This document shows positions 1-7,415 of a DNA stretch of 64,000 nt, one piece after another (positions within the stretch are counted from its first letter, which is position 1; each line of letters opens with the position of its first letter). The stretch is from Methylobacterium sp. E-045 (GTDB lineage: Bacteria > Pseudomonadota > Alphaproteobacteria > Rhizobiales > Beijerinckiaceae): assembly GCF_022829685.1 (NCBI RefSeq), contig NZ_JAKSYE010000034.1:1-64000 (forward strand), read 5' to 3'. The notes under the pieces are model-generated. The model was not told where the DNA came from, did no database searches, and was given only the letters and a program-made list of their open reading frames with translations. A program made the translations under genes and the position numbers.

Positions 1-77
1 CTCTGGCCCTGTGAGATCAGCACATCCGCCTGCCGTAGCTTGGCGACAATCTCCTCAGGCTTCGGGTGCTTTGCCAT
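1..77 (-). pseudogene. IS3-family transposase OrfA, N-terminal fragment running off the window
   Basis: Read on the minus strand this gives an open frame beginning MAKHPKPEEIVAKLRQADVL. That is the typical first segment of IS3-family OrfA, a small HTH protein that works with the OrfB integrase. Only about 25 residues are visible before the window edge, so whether the IS is intact cannot be judged. Upstream of the start codon the sequence runs to a candidate IS tip near 141 (TGGTCAGCCCC on the minus strand). The IS lies directly beside the xoxF terminator. Confidence 0.7.
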
Positions 78-141
78 TCTGTCCGTCCTCCAGGCTCAAA
101 AGCCATACTAAAGGGCGGACCACTTCAATGGGGGCTGACCA
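78..141 (-). mobile_element. IS3-family element end with leader of orfA
   Basis: Sixty-odd bases between the OrfA start and the xoxF terminator. The outer edge reads TGGTCAGCCCCC on the minus strand, consistent with an IS3-family inverted repeat, which starts with TG. The opposite end is outside the window, so the repeat cannot be confirmed and the exact boundary is inferred. Confidence 0.4.
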
Positions 142-146
142 GCCAT

Positions 147-172
147 AAAAAAGGCGGGCTCGAAAGCCCGCC
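147..172 (-). terminator. Rho-independent terminator downstream of xoxF
   Basis: On the minus strand, a perfect 8-bp GC stem (GGCGGGCT / AGCCCGCC) with a 4-nt loop is followed by TTTTTTAT. It lies about 190 bp past the xoxF stop and would end its transcript. No gene lies in the intervening 173-362 stretch. Confidence 0.85.
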
Positions 173-362
173 GATCCATTTCCGCACGACAACAAGGTGG
201 AGGACTTACGCTGCGCGGAGGTTCGGATCAGTTAATGTCGCAAATAACCCTCTTCATCGTTGGCGCGAGGGCGACACGCCATTCTTCCGGACAGCGGTCA
301 CTGCGCGGGAGAACACTGTTTGCATCCGCCCCAACCGAGCGGATGCATCGAGCCGATGTTGT

Positions 363-2165
363 TCAGTTCGGCAGCGTGAAGACCGTCAACTGACCGCCGA
401 GGTTGGTATAGCTCGACAAGGCAGCGTAGCCGCCCACCGCGCCGAGGCCGGCGTTCGGGTCAGTCAGGCCCGCCGCGAGGCCGATGCCGGCCCAGCCTCC
501 GACACCTGACAGGATGGCGAGGTGCTGCTTGCCCTTATGAGTGTAGGTCATCACGTTGCCGATAATGCCGGAGGCGGTCTTGAACTTGTAGAGTTCCTTG
601 CCGGTCTTCGCATCGACGGCCTTCAGGTAGCCTTCGAGGGTCCCATAGAACACCACATCACCGGCGGTGGCGAGCGCACCCGACCATACCGAAAACTGCT
701 CCTGGTTCGACCACTTGATCTTACCAGCGAGGTTGTCCCAGGCAATGAAGTTGCCCATGCCGCCGTGGCTGTTGGGGGCCGGGTACATAGCCAGTGTCGC
801 ACCGACATAGGGCTGGCCGGGGGTGTAGGACACCCGGAACGGCTCGTAGTCCATGCAGACGTGGTTGGTGGGCACGTAGAACAGTTGGGTCTTTGGCGAG
901 AATGCAGCGGGCTGCTGGTCCTTGGTGCCGAGGGCGGCGGGGCAGACGCCCTTCGTGTTCGTGTCCTCACCGTTCTGATCGGTGGAGAACTTGGCCTGAA
1001 CGAGCGGGCGGCCGTAGGTCGGCGACGCCTTGTCCAAATCGATCTTGGATGCCCAGTTCACCACAGGATCGAACTTCTCGGCCACCAACACCTCACCCGT
1101 GGCGCGGTCCAGGGTGTAAGCGAAGCCGTTACGGTCGAAGTGGGTAAGGAGCGGACGATCCTTGCCGTTGATCTTCTGATCCGTGAGGATCATCTCGTTG
1201 ATGCCGTCGTAGTCCCACTCGTCGTGCGGGGTCATCTGGTAGACCCACTTGGTCATGCCCGTGTCGGGATTGCGGGCGAAGATCGCCATGGTCCACTTGT
1301 TGTCGCCCGGACGCTGCTTGGGGTTCCAGGTCGAAGGATTGGCGGTGCCGTAATAAATGAGGTCGAGTTTCGGGTCGTAGGAGTACCAGCCCCAGGTCGC
1401 GCCGCCTCCAGTCTTCCACTGGTCGCCCTCCCAACTCTTCAGGGAGGAATCCTTGCCGATTGGCTTGCCAAGCGAGGTCGTCTTAGCCGGATCAACGATC
1501 ATGTCCTCGTCCGACCCGACACTGTAGCCGCGCCAGACGCGGTTGCCCGTCTTCGCGTCGTAAGCGGTGATGTGGCCGCGGATCCCGTACTCAGCGCCGG
1601 AGATCCCGACGATGATCTTGTCTTTCACCGGCAGCACCGTAGCGGTGTTGGTCTCGCCGATCTTCGAGTCTCCGTTCTTGACGGACCAGTTCACCTTACC
1701 GGACTTGGCATCCAGCGAGAGCAGGGTTGTGTCGGCCTGGTGCAAGATGATGGCCCCATCTGCATAGGCCAAGCCGCGATAGACCGTGTCGCAGCACATG
1801 ACCGGGATCACGGCCGAATCCTGCTTGGGTTCATATTTCCAGATAATCTTGCCGTCGTTGTTGAGATCGAGGGCGTAGACGATGTTCGGAAAGGGGGTGT
1901 GGACGTACATCACGTCGCCGATGACCAGGGGCGAGCCTTCGTGACCGCGTAGGACACCGGTTGAAAAGTTCCAGGCGACCTGCAGGTTTTTCACGTTGCC
2001 GGCGTTGATTTGGTCAAGCTTCGAGTAGCGGGTGTTGGCATAATCGATCGTCTGCAGCACCTGCTGGTTGGGATCCTGGCTGCGCTTCAGCACGTCGTCG
2101 TTGGCGACGCCGGCAGTGGCATTTGCCACGGCGAAGCCCAGGCCAAGTAGGCAAGCGTGTCTCAT
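363..2165 (-). CDS. xoxF: Lanthanide-dependent PQQ methanol dehydrogenase (XoxF type)
   Basis: Periplasmic quinoprotein oxidising methanol to formaldehyde or formate and passing electrons to a cytochrome c. The 600-residue product has an N-terminal signal (about residues 1-21, cleavage after GVA) and a mature start at NDDVLK. It has the adjacent Cys-Cys of the redox disulfide (VMCCDTV), beta-propeller tryptophan-docking repeats, and the motif [11 protein letters not shown]. The Asp-Tyr-Asp here is the XoxF signature: the second Asp supports lanthanide binding and is Ala in calcium-type MxaF. The ATG at 2165 is chosen because GGAGG lies 7-8 nt upstream and it leads straight into the signal peptide; an upstream extension reads as leader noise. 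XoxF is usually followed by xoxG and xoxJ; here a terminator and an IS follow instead. Confidence 0.95.
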   Translation of the reverse strand: MRHACLLGLGFAVANATAGVANDDVLKRSQDPNQQVLQTIDYANTRYSKLDQINAGNVKNLQVAWNFSTGVLRGHEGSPLVIGDVMYVHTPFPNIVYALDLNNDGKIIWKYEPKQDSAVIPVMCCDTVYRGLAYADGAIILHQADTTLLSLDAKSGKVNWSVKNGDSKIGETNTATVLPVKDKIIVGISGAEYGIRGHITAYDAKTGNRVWRGYSVGSDEDMIVDPAKTTSLGKPIGKDSSLKSWEGDQWKTGGGATWGWYSYDPKLDLIYYGTANPSTWNPKQRPGDNKWTMAIFARNPDTGMTKWVYQMTPHDEWDYDGINEMILTDQKINGKDRPLLTHFDRNGFAYTLDRATGEVLVAEKFDPVVNWASKIDLDKASPTYGRPLVQAKFSTDQNGEDTNTKGVCPAALGTKDQQPAAFSPKTQLFYVPTNHVCMDYEPFRVSYTPGQPYVGATLAMYPAPNSHGGMGNFIAWDNLAGKIKWSNQEQFSVWSGALATAGDVVFYGTLEGYLKAVDAKTGKELYKFKTASGIIGNVMTYTHKGKQHLAILSGVGGWAGIGLAAGLTDPNAGLGAVGGYAALSSYTNLGGQLTVFTLPN

Positions 2166-2368
2166 GGATTTCCTCCGGTCGCCGGCTGCTTTCTTCGCTC
2201 GTCTCGCGGAGCAGCCCAGCCGATAGGAAGGTATTGGCCATGCCGGCCTCGGGGTACGGCAAAATCCCCGTCGTGGGCCGGGCATTTTGCCCGATCATGT
2301 CCTTCGCCACTTGCCAGCCTCCGGCCGTTCCGTGCCTCCTTCCCACCGGAAGCGAGGAACGTTAAGGC
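2166..2368. promoter_or_regulatory. Divergent promoter region between xoxF and the MoxY-like kinase
   Basis: About 200 bp separate the two divergent starts. The only clear signals are the two ribosome binding sites: GGAGG before xoxF and GCGAGGA before the kinase. No confident -35/-10 pair or operator palindrome was seen. The divergent arrangement suggests the regulator pair controls xoxF, by analogy with MoxXY and FlhSR in Paracoccus. Confidence 0.4.
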
Positions 2369-3793
2369 ATGAGCCTGCTCATCGGATTGATCCTTCGCAT
2401 CATGGCAGTGGTGCTCCTGTGCCTGGCGTGCGCCACTGCCTGGGTGATTGCCGAGGTGCACGAGGGGATCCGTGCGGAAACCGCGGCATCGGCCGACCGC
2501 GTCGTGCGAGAAGCGCAGGAACTCGCTTGGCGTGAGCTGACATGGCGGGGCAGCACCGGGCGGCTCGCGAAGTATGCCTTCCCGGACTGGCGCAGCTCGC
2601 ACACGCTTCGGTTCATTAATCCCGGGAACTGCGTTGCCCTGACCTGGGAGGGCGAGGCTACGCTCCAGCAGTGCAGCGGCTTGGAAACAGCGGGTGGGCC
2701 CGCCCCCGCCTGGTTCGAATGGCTCTATCGAGTCGCATTCGGCGAGATAGAACCGATCCGTCGCGTGGTGACCCTCAACCGCAAGGAAGCGGGGGTCGTT
2801 CTCACCACCCCCGACCGAGGTGCAGCAGTTCGCCAGGTTTGGCGACAGGTGCGGGTGCTCATGGCCGCCGCCGCTGCCATGGCAGGTGGCATCGCACTCC
2901 TAGCAATCTTCGTAATCGGCATCGCCTTGCGGCCGGCCCAGATCATCACTCGGAGCCTGAGCAGGATGGAGGAAGGCAATCATTCCACCCGCTTGCCCCG
3001 CTTCCGGGCCGGGGAGTTCGACCGCATCGCTCGCGCCGTAAACGCCCTGAGCGAGCGGCTCCGTCAAACGACAGCGGAGCGGACGGCGCTGACGCAGCGC
3101 CTCTTTGCCGTTCAAGAAGAGGAGCGGCGCGCCCTCGCCCGGGATCTCCACGACGAGTTTGGGCAATGTCTGACCGCTACGGGAGCCTTGGCGAGCGCCA
3201 TCGAGGCCGAAGCGGGCGATCGTCCAGAGTTGCGTGAGGACGCCCGCTCGATCAGCCGGATTACCCGTCACATGATGGGTACGCTGAAAGGGGCGCTTGC
3301 ACGTCTGCGCCCTCCAGACCTTGATGAGTTCGGCCTAGAGCACGGTCTGCGCCGCCTCGTCTCCACCTGGGAGAGACGAAACGCGGCGCCCGCCGCCTTC
3401 AGCCTGAGCTTCGCTGGTGACCTCTCCACATTGAGCGGACCGACCGCTCTCAGCATCTACCGAATTGTGCAGGAGTGCCTGACCAACGCCGTTCGCCACG
3501 GGCGACCGACCCAAGTGGACGTGAGCGTCGTTCGGATGCCGGAGATGGTGATGCTTGGGGTCGTGGACGATGGAGGGGGCGACGCAGTGCTCGTGGAGAC
3601 CGGCAGCGGTCAGGGCGTGCTCGGCATTCGTGAGCGGATCGCAGCGCTGGGCGGGACCCTGACCATCGCCCCAGCCGACGGCGGCGTACGGATCGAAGCG
3701 ACAATTCCGTGTCCGAACGAGGCAACTCAACCTACAGTCCGGACCGAGTGGACGACACTTCCAGATTTGAAGTTTAAAGGAATCGCAGCGTGA
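2369..3793 (+). CDS. MoxY-like sensor histidine kinase (LapD/MoxY-type N-terminus, HAMP, HisKA_3)
   Basis: Membrane sensor kinase of the NarL/DegS class, 474 residues. A membrane helix (about 4-27) precedes a periplasmic domain of roughly 130 residues resembling LapD/MoxY sensors. A second helix (about 168-190) and a HAMP region follow. The dimerisation box EEERRALARDLHDEFGQCL carries the phospho-acceptor His. The ATPase N-box is IVQECLTNAVRHG, and the glycine boxes are VVDDGGGD and GQGVLGIRERI. It overlaps the response regulator by 4 bp (GTGA), so the two are co-translated. Position beside xoxF supports a role in methanol-oxidation control like MoxY/FlhS, but the signal it senses is unknown. 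Symbol withheld because only the family is recognisable. Confidence 0.88.
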   Translation: MSLLIGLILRIMAVVLLCLACATAWVIAEVHEGIRAETAASADRVVREAQELAWRELTWRGSTGRLAKYAFPDWRSSHTLRFINPGNCVALTWEGEATLQQCSGLETAGGPAPAWFEWLYRVAFGEIEPIRRVVTLNRKEAGVVLTTPDRGAAVRQVWRQVRVLMAAAAAMAGGIALLAIFVIGIALRPAQIITRSLSRMEEGNHSTRLPRFRAGEFDRIARAVNALSERLRQTTAERTALTQRLFAVQEEERRALARDLHDEFGQCLTATGALASAIEAEAGDRPELREDARSISRITRHMMGTLKGALARLRPPDLDEFGLEHGLRRLVSTWERRNAAPAAFSLSFAGDLSTLSGPTALSIYRIVQECLTNAVRHGRPTQVDVSVVRMPEMVMLGVVDDGGGDAVLVETGSGQGVLGIRERIAALGGTLTIAPADGGVRIEATIPCPNEATQPTVRTEWTTLPDLKFKGIAA

Positions 3794-4449
3794 CCGAGAT
3801 TGCGATCCTGCTCGTGGATGACCATCCGGTCGTGCGGGAGGGGTACCGTCGCCTGCTGGAGCGTCAGCCGGGATATCGCGTCGTGGCCGAGGCTGAGACA
3901 GCGGCCGAGGCCTACCGGGCCTACAAGGCAAGCTGCCCGACGATGGTGATCATGGATCTGGCGCTGCCGGGACCGAGCGGCCTTGAGGCGGTGCGGCACA
4001 TCCGCCAATGGGACTCACGTGCCCGCGTGCTGGTGTTTACCATGCATCAGGGTGCATCATTCGCACTTAAAGCTTTCGAGGCGGGAGCATCAGGCTACGT
4101 TACCAAGAGTAGCGCACCCGAGGAACTGGTCCGATCGGTTGCCCTCGTGGCACGTGGAGGACAGGCGGTCAGCGCCGACATCGCTCAGGAGCTTGCCGCG
4201 GAATGTCTTGGCGGCAAACGCTCCATGCTGAGCGAGCTTGGCCCTCGAGAAGTAGAGGTGCTTCAGCTCGTGGCATCCGGTATGTCGACGGAGGCCATTG
4301 CCAAAGCTTTGAACCTCAGCCCGAAAACGATCCAGAACTACCACTATGGCGTTAAGGCGAAGCTGGGAGCCCGAAATGACGCACATCTGGTGTGGCTGGC
4401 AATCGACGCGGGCCTTATCAGACCGAGCGGTCTACGTGATCTTGCATGA
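3790..4449 (+). CDS. MoxX-like NarL/LuxR-family response regulator
   Basis: Cytoplasmic DNA-binding regulator of 219 residues, the partner of the preceding kinase. The receiver domain has the acidic pair (D10, D11), phospho-acceptor D56 (VIMDLALPG), T84 and K106. A LuxR-type helix-turn-helix follows (about residues 150-210; GPREVEVLQLVASGMSTEAI, then LNLSPKTIQNYHYGVKAKLG). Translation starts at a GTG that overlaps the kinase stop. The likely targets are the divergent xoxF and related C1 genes, inferred from position and from MoxX/FlhR precedent. The next 88 bp is AT-rich and shows no gene. Confidence 0.9.
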   Translation: MTEIAILLVDDHPVVREGYRRLLERQPGYRVVAEAETAAEAYRAYKASCPTMVIMDLALPGPSGLEAVRHIRQWDSRARVLVFTMHQGASFALKAFEAGASGYVTKSSAPEELVRSVALVARGGQAVSADIAQELAAECLGGKRSMLSELGPREVEVLQLVASGMSTEAIAKALNLSPKTIQNYHYGVKAKLGARNDAHLVWLAIDAGLIRPSGLRDLA

Positions 4450-4537
4450 TGTCAAATTAGAACGTAGCGGGGCCACTAAATATTAATTATTAAGTATGAT
4501 ATATCAATTTAAATATCAGGATCCAATGTGTTCCGGG

Positions 4538-4804
4538 TTATTTATCTCGTAAAATGCCCTCTGCCTCAGCAGCGAAAGCCTCGGCTCTGAGGATGATGCC
4601 TACGGACCCATCGGCAAGTTTGATCTCGTCAACCCCACAATCACTCAATGCTTTTACTAACTTGATCATCGTCGTGGGGTGCGGAGTTTGAGTCCCATTT
4701 TCATAGCGGGCTACAACCAACCGCTGCACGCCAGCTTGGTCAGCGAGCTCGGACTGCGACCATCCAAGCGCTGCCCGTCCAGCCTTAAGCAATCGCCTAT
4801 CCAC
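4538..4804 (-). CDS. Small XRE-family transcriptional regulator
   Basis: A single-domain helix-turn-helix protein of 88 residues: LGWSQSELADQAGVQRLVVARYENG is the HTH, and the C-terminal part (IKLADGSVGIILR) matches the usual end of short alphaproteobacterial Cro/C1-like repressors. The start is GTG; the ribosome binding site is weak, which fits low-level autorepressed expression. It is divergent from the exonuclease gene, and the shared 112-bp spacer contains two perfect palindromes. It probably represses itself and the exonuclease. Local base composition is more AT-rich than the flanking chromosome. Confidence 0.8.
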   Translation of the reverse strand: MDRRLLKAGRAALGWSQSELADQAGVQRLVVARYENGTQTPHPTTMIKLVKALSDCGVDEIKLADGSVGIILRAEAFAAEAEGILRDK

Positions 4805-4844
4805 AGCTTTTGCCCCAGATCACGAAAAAGTGATGATTCAAAAA

Positions 4845-4874
4845 GATACAATTTGTATCGTTTTGATTCGAATC
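4845..4874. promoter_or_regulatory. Tandem palindromic operators between XRE gene and exonuclease
   Basis: GATACAA-T-TTGTATC (4845-4859) is a perfect inverted repeat with a 1-nt centre. GATTCGAATC (4865-4874) is a second perfect palindrome. A further half-site, GATACATT, follows at about 4877. The array sits centrally between divergent starts, the expected place for an XRE dimer to control both genes. Binding itself is inference. Confidence 0.6.
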
Positions 4875-4916
4875 AGATACATTCTGCCAATCGGAATAAC
4901 CCGAAAGGCAAAAACG

Positions 4917-5804
4917 ATGCTCGATATAGATCCGGAACTCATCGCTACCGCTCTGGAACGGAACAGCAACTATCGCGTACTTCGTCGTCACAAACCCCGC
5001 CGCACGTTCAGTCAACCAGGCGATGCAGAGGTCAGGAACGGCCTCATCATCGACCTTGAGACCACCGGTCTCGATCCCGCATACCACGAAGTGATCGAGA
5101 TCGGCCTGTTGCCCTTCCAGTACACTGTGGATGGGACGATCACAGAAGCGGGAACCCCCTACGGATCGTTTCAAGAGCCGTTTGGCCCAATCCTCCCAGA
5201 GATCACGAGGCTGACCGGAATCGATGGGGCGATGGTCCAGGGGCGGATGATCAATAGGGTCCGCGTCGACGAGATTGTTGCGGAAGCTGACTTAGTCATC
5301 GCTCACAACAGCAATTTTGATCGCCGCTTCGCCGAGGATGTATGCCCAGCCCTAGCCAAGAAGCCGTGGGGCTGTTCATTGACGCAAATCCCATGGGCAG
5401 ACGAGGGGATGGGTAGCAAGCTTTGCTACATCGCGGCTGATCTTGGCTTCATATACGGAGCACATCGCGCCGTTGATGATTGCCAAGCGACGTTGGAGGT
5501 TATGGCTCGCCCACTCCCGCAATCGGGACGGACAGGATTCAGCTTTCTCCTCGAAAGAGCCTTCGAACCTGTCTACCGCCTGAAAGCCGTTCGGGCTCCC
5601 TTCGAGGTCAAGGGCAGTTTGAAGGCTCGGCGGTATCGGTGGGACGATGGCGCCACAAGCAACCTGAAGTGCTGGTACAAGGACGTACCTGAAGCGGATG
5701 TCGCGAGTGAACTGGCTTGGCTTCGTCTCGAAATCTACGGATACGAGGTCGACATCCCAATTGTGCAGGTTACGCCCTACGACCGCTTTTCAGGGCGGTT
5801 GTAA
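4917..5804 (+). CDS. DEDDh 3'-5' exonuclease (DnaQ/epsilon-like)
   Basis: Nuclease of 295 residues related to the proofreading subunit of DNA polymerase III. The exonuclease motifs are complete: ExoI IDLETTGLD (Asp, Glu), ExoII AHNSNFDRRF (Asp), and ExoIII HRAVDDCQA (His, Asp). A C-terminal part of about 90 residues (LKARRYRWDDG... KCWYKDV) occurs in stand-alone rhizobial relatives and has no polymerase-binding signal that I recognise. The ATG at 4917 is preferred over an upstream start at 4830 because it has GAAAGG upstream and clears the operator palindromes. It may be transposon cargo, as it lies in the AT-richer segment beside the Tn7-like genes. Confidence 0.85.
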   Translation: MLDIDPELIATALERNSNYRVLRRHKPRRTFSQPGDAEVRNGLIIDLETTGLDPAYHEVIEIGLLPFQYTVDGTITEAGTPYGSFQEPFGPILPEITRLTGIDGAMVQGRMINRVRVDEIVAEADLVIAHNSNFDRRFAEDVCPALAKKPWGCSLTQIPWADEGMGSKLCYIAADLGFIYGAHRAVDDCQATLEVMARPLPQSGRTGFSFLLERAFEPVYRLKAVRAPFEVKGSLKARRYRWDDGATSNLKCWYKDVPEADVASELAWLRLEIYGYEVDIPIVQVTPYDRFSGRL

Positions 5805-5808
5805 GATC

Positions 5809-6225
5809 ATGGCCCCCTCCAATCACGCCTCGAACCTGCAGGCGACCGGGCTCAGCGACGCGCAGGCGATTGCGATCGCCCAAACGATCCAAGTCGCCGC
5901 CAATGAAGCCATCGAAACACTGGGGCAGGAACTTGCGCGATGGCATGTCTATCTAGCCCTTTATCTTCTCGCGCAGATGGGCGTCGTCTTCATTGCGATC
6001 CTCATCATGCAGAATCGCGATGAGCCCCGTCGTTTGCGCTCGTATGAGCAGAGCAGTTTTAAGCCCATTCCAACCCACCTCACGATTGATAACGGATCGT
6101 CACTTGGTCGAGTAGGCCTCAGCGTTACGTGCTTCGCTAAAGAGCGATTCACTCATGGATTGAGCGATTCACTTGCGATTCGCGAGTCCGACCAGTGGGT
6201 TACGGCAATTTCGCTAATGTCCTGA
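5809..6225 (+). CDS. Small membrane protein, CCDC90/DUF1640-like N-terminus, probably disrupted
   Basis: A 138-residue product starting 4 bp after the exonuclease stop. Residues 1-75 look genuine: GLSDAQAIAIAQTIQVAANEA resembles the amphipathic start of CCDC90/DUF1640-like coiled-coil proteins, followed by a hydrophobic helix (YLALYLLAQMGVVFIAILIM). From about residue 80 the composition becomes irregular and the frame runs through repeats that may belong to the transposon left end, so the C-terminus is probably not native. No function can be assigned. Confidence 0.45.
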   Translation: MAPSNHASNLQATGLSDAQAIAIAQTIQVAANEAIETLGQELARWHVYLALYLLAQMGVVFIAILIMQNRDEPRRLRSYEQSSFKPIPTHLTIDNGSSLGRVGLSVTCFAKERFTHGLSDSLAIRESDQWVTAISLMS

Positions 6226-6290
6226 AATCTAACTGCGAATCGCTGCAAAGGCATCCGATTCGGATCGGTGAGTTCGATGCGAATTGAAGC
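6129..6290 (+). repeat. Short repeat cluster, candidate left-end transposase-binding sites
   Basis: GAGCGATTCACT occurs twice exactly 20 bp apart (6142-6153, 6162-6173). Related words follow: TTGCGATTCGC (about 6173), CTGCGAATCGC (about 6232) and ATGCGAATTGA (about 6277). TTCGCTAA appears at about 6132 and 6210, and its complement TAGCGAA occurs near the right end at about 12745. TGTCCT at 6218 matches the first six bases of the right tip. No target duplication partner was found, so the boundary is provisional. Confidence 0.35.
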
Positions 6291-6716
6291 CTCCGCTTCC
6301 AAAAGATCGATGATTCAGCTTTACTACTCGAAGAAGGGCCGCTGCGTTCAGCGCTCCGCAACCAGTGAAGGCAAATATTAGCATACTCAAAGGGTCATCT
6401 CACCAGGGAGCGTCCGAGTACCAATCGGACGCCCCCATCGGTGAAGACTTAGCTCCCGACGTCCACCACAAAAAACGCGTCGGAACACCCACCCAACCGG
6501 ATGTTGTGTCAGCTCTCTGCGAACGAATCGCAGAGAGCTCTCACGGTCGAAAGAGTCGCACTTTGGCTAGTGTGACGCAAGAGACCTGGGAATTGCCGCG
6601 CCTCACTGTAGCGAGCAGTCCGTCACAACTTCCTCACGCAAATGAACGGCCAACCAACCGCCCTGAGCGGACGAGATCGGCTGGCTGCTTTGAACCCCTG
6701 CATGACGAGGAAGACC
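6226..6716. other. Intergenic leader of the Tn7-like operon
   Basis: About 490 bp with no convincing gene; the one moderately long frame here has no recognisable features. It contains the end of the repeat cluster and one large hairpin, and presumably holds the tnsA promoter. No clear -35/-10 pair was identified. Confidence 0.4.
6511..6539. repeat. 12-bp perfect hairpin upstream of tnsA
   Basis: AGCTCTCTGCGA and TCGCAGAGAGCT flank a 5-nt loop. No T-run follows on either strand, so it is not a standard terminator. It may be a regulator-binding site or a transcript structure in the tnsA leader. Confidence 0.6.
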
Positions 6717-7415
6717 ATGACCACCGCAAAGACTTCGGCCTACGCTTGCGCTCCTGAAGATAGTCGCGCATCGCGATCAACAATCCGCCCTTCGAGAGGC
6801 AGCGCGCGCGTTACGATCATTGCCGGAACGCCTCCCCGGGAAATCCGGCTCGAGAGCAACCTTGAAGCGAACGTCGCCTATATCGCTCTCGCTGACCGGC
6901 GCATCGCGGATGTCTTGGAGCAACCGCCAGCCATCGATTACGAAGACGCTCAGGGCCGTTCGCGACGGCACACCTTTGACTTTCTGTTCACGACAACGGA
7001 GGGGACGCGCATCCTCGTCGCTGTCAAACCCTCACGTCGTGCGGAAGCCAAGGATCTGAAGGCGACCTTACGGCAAATCGCTCGTCACATTCCTCCATCG
7101 ACGGCCGACAAAGTTCTCCTCGTCACCGAAAAGAATTTTGATCGAGATACGGTCCACAACGCCAAACTGATTCATGCCGTACGCCGGGACCCGGATCCTG
7201 ATGCCGAGGCTGTAGTCATCACCCTTGTCGACACGCTCAACGGCATCATCACAATCGACGACCTCGTCAAGGCGACTGGCATCGCGGCACGCGCGTTCAG
7301 CGCCTGTGTCAGGCTGATCGATCGTGAAGTGCTCATTCCCATCGGACTGCAGCGGATCGACTATCAGCTTCGTGTCGTCCGCGCGCCAACTCTTGCTCAG
7401 GGAGTCGCAGCATGA
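6717..7415 (+). CDS. tnsA: TnsA-like endonuclease of a Tn7-like transposon
   Basis: TnsA makes the 5' strand cuts at transposon ends, so paired with TnsB it gives cut-and-paste movement. The 232-residue protein shows the TnsA N-terminal nuclease layout: acidic E46/E50 (RLESNLEANVAY), D88 in HTFDFLF, and K104 in VAVKPSRR. The C-terminal half resembles the winged-helix part. The ATG at 6717 has GAGG 7 nt upstream and is preferred to the one at 6702. It overlaps tnsB by 4 bp (ATGA). The assignment rests on the nuclease motif plus operon position. Confidence 0.75.
   Translation: MTTAKTSAYACAPEDSRASRSTIRPSRGSARVTIIAGTPPREIRLESNLEANVAYIALADRRIADVLEQPPAIDYEDAQGRSRRHTFDFLFTTTEGTRILVAVKPSRRAEAKDLKATLRQIARHIPPSTADKVLLVTEKNFDRDTVHNAKLIHAVRRDPDPDAEAVVITLVDTLNGIITIDDLVKATGIAARAFSACVRLIDREVLIPIGLQRIDYQLRVVRAPTLAQGVAA

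Noticed and set aside
6213..6217. Target duplication partner for the Tn7-like element
   Set aside because: GCTAA beside the candidate left tip does not match CTTGT beside the right tip, so 6218 cannot be confirmed as the true end.
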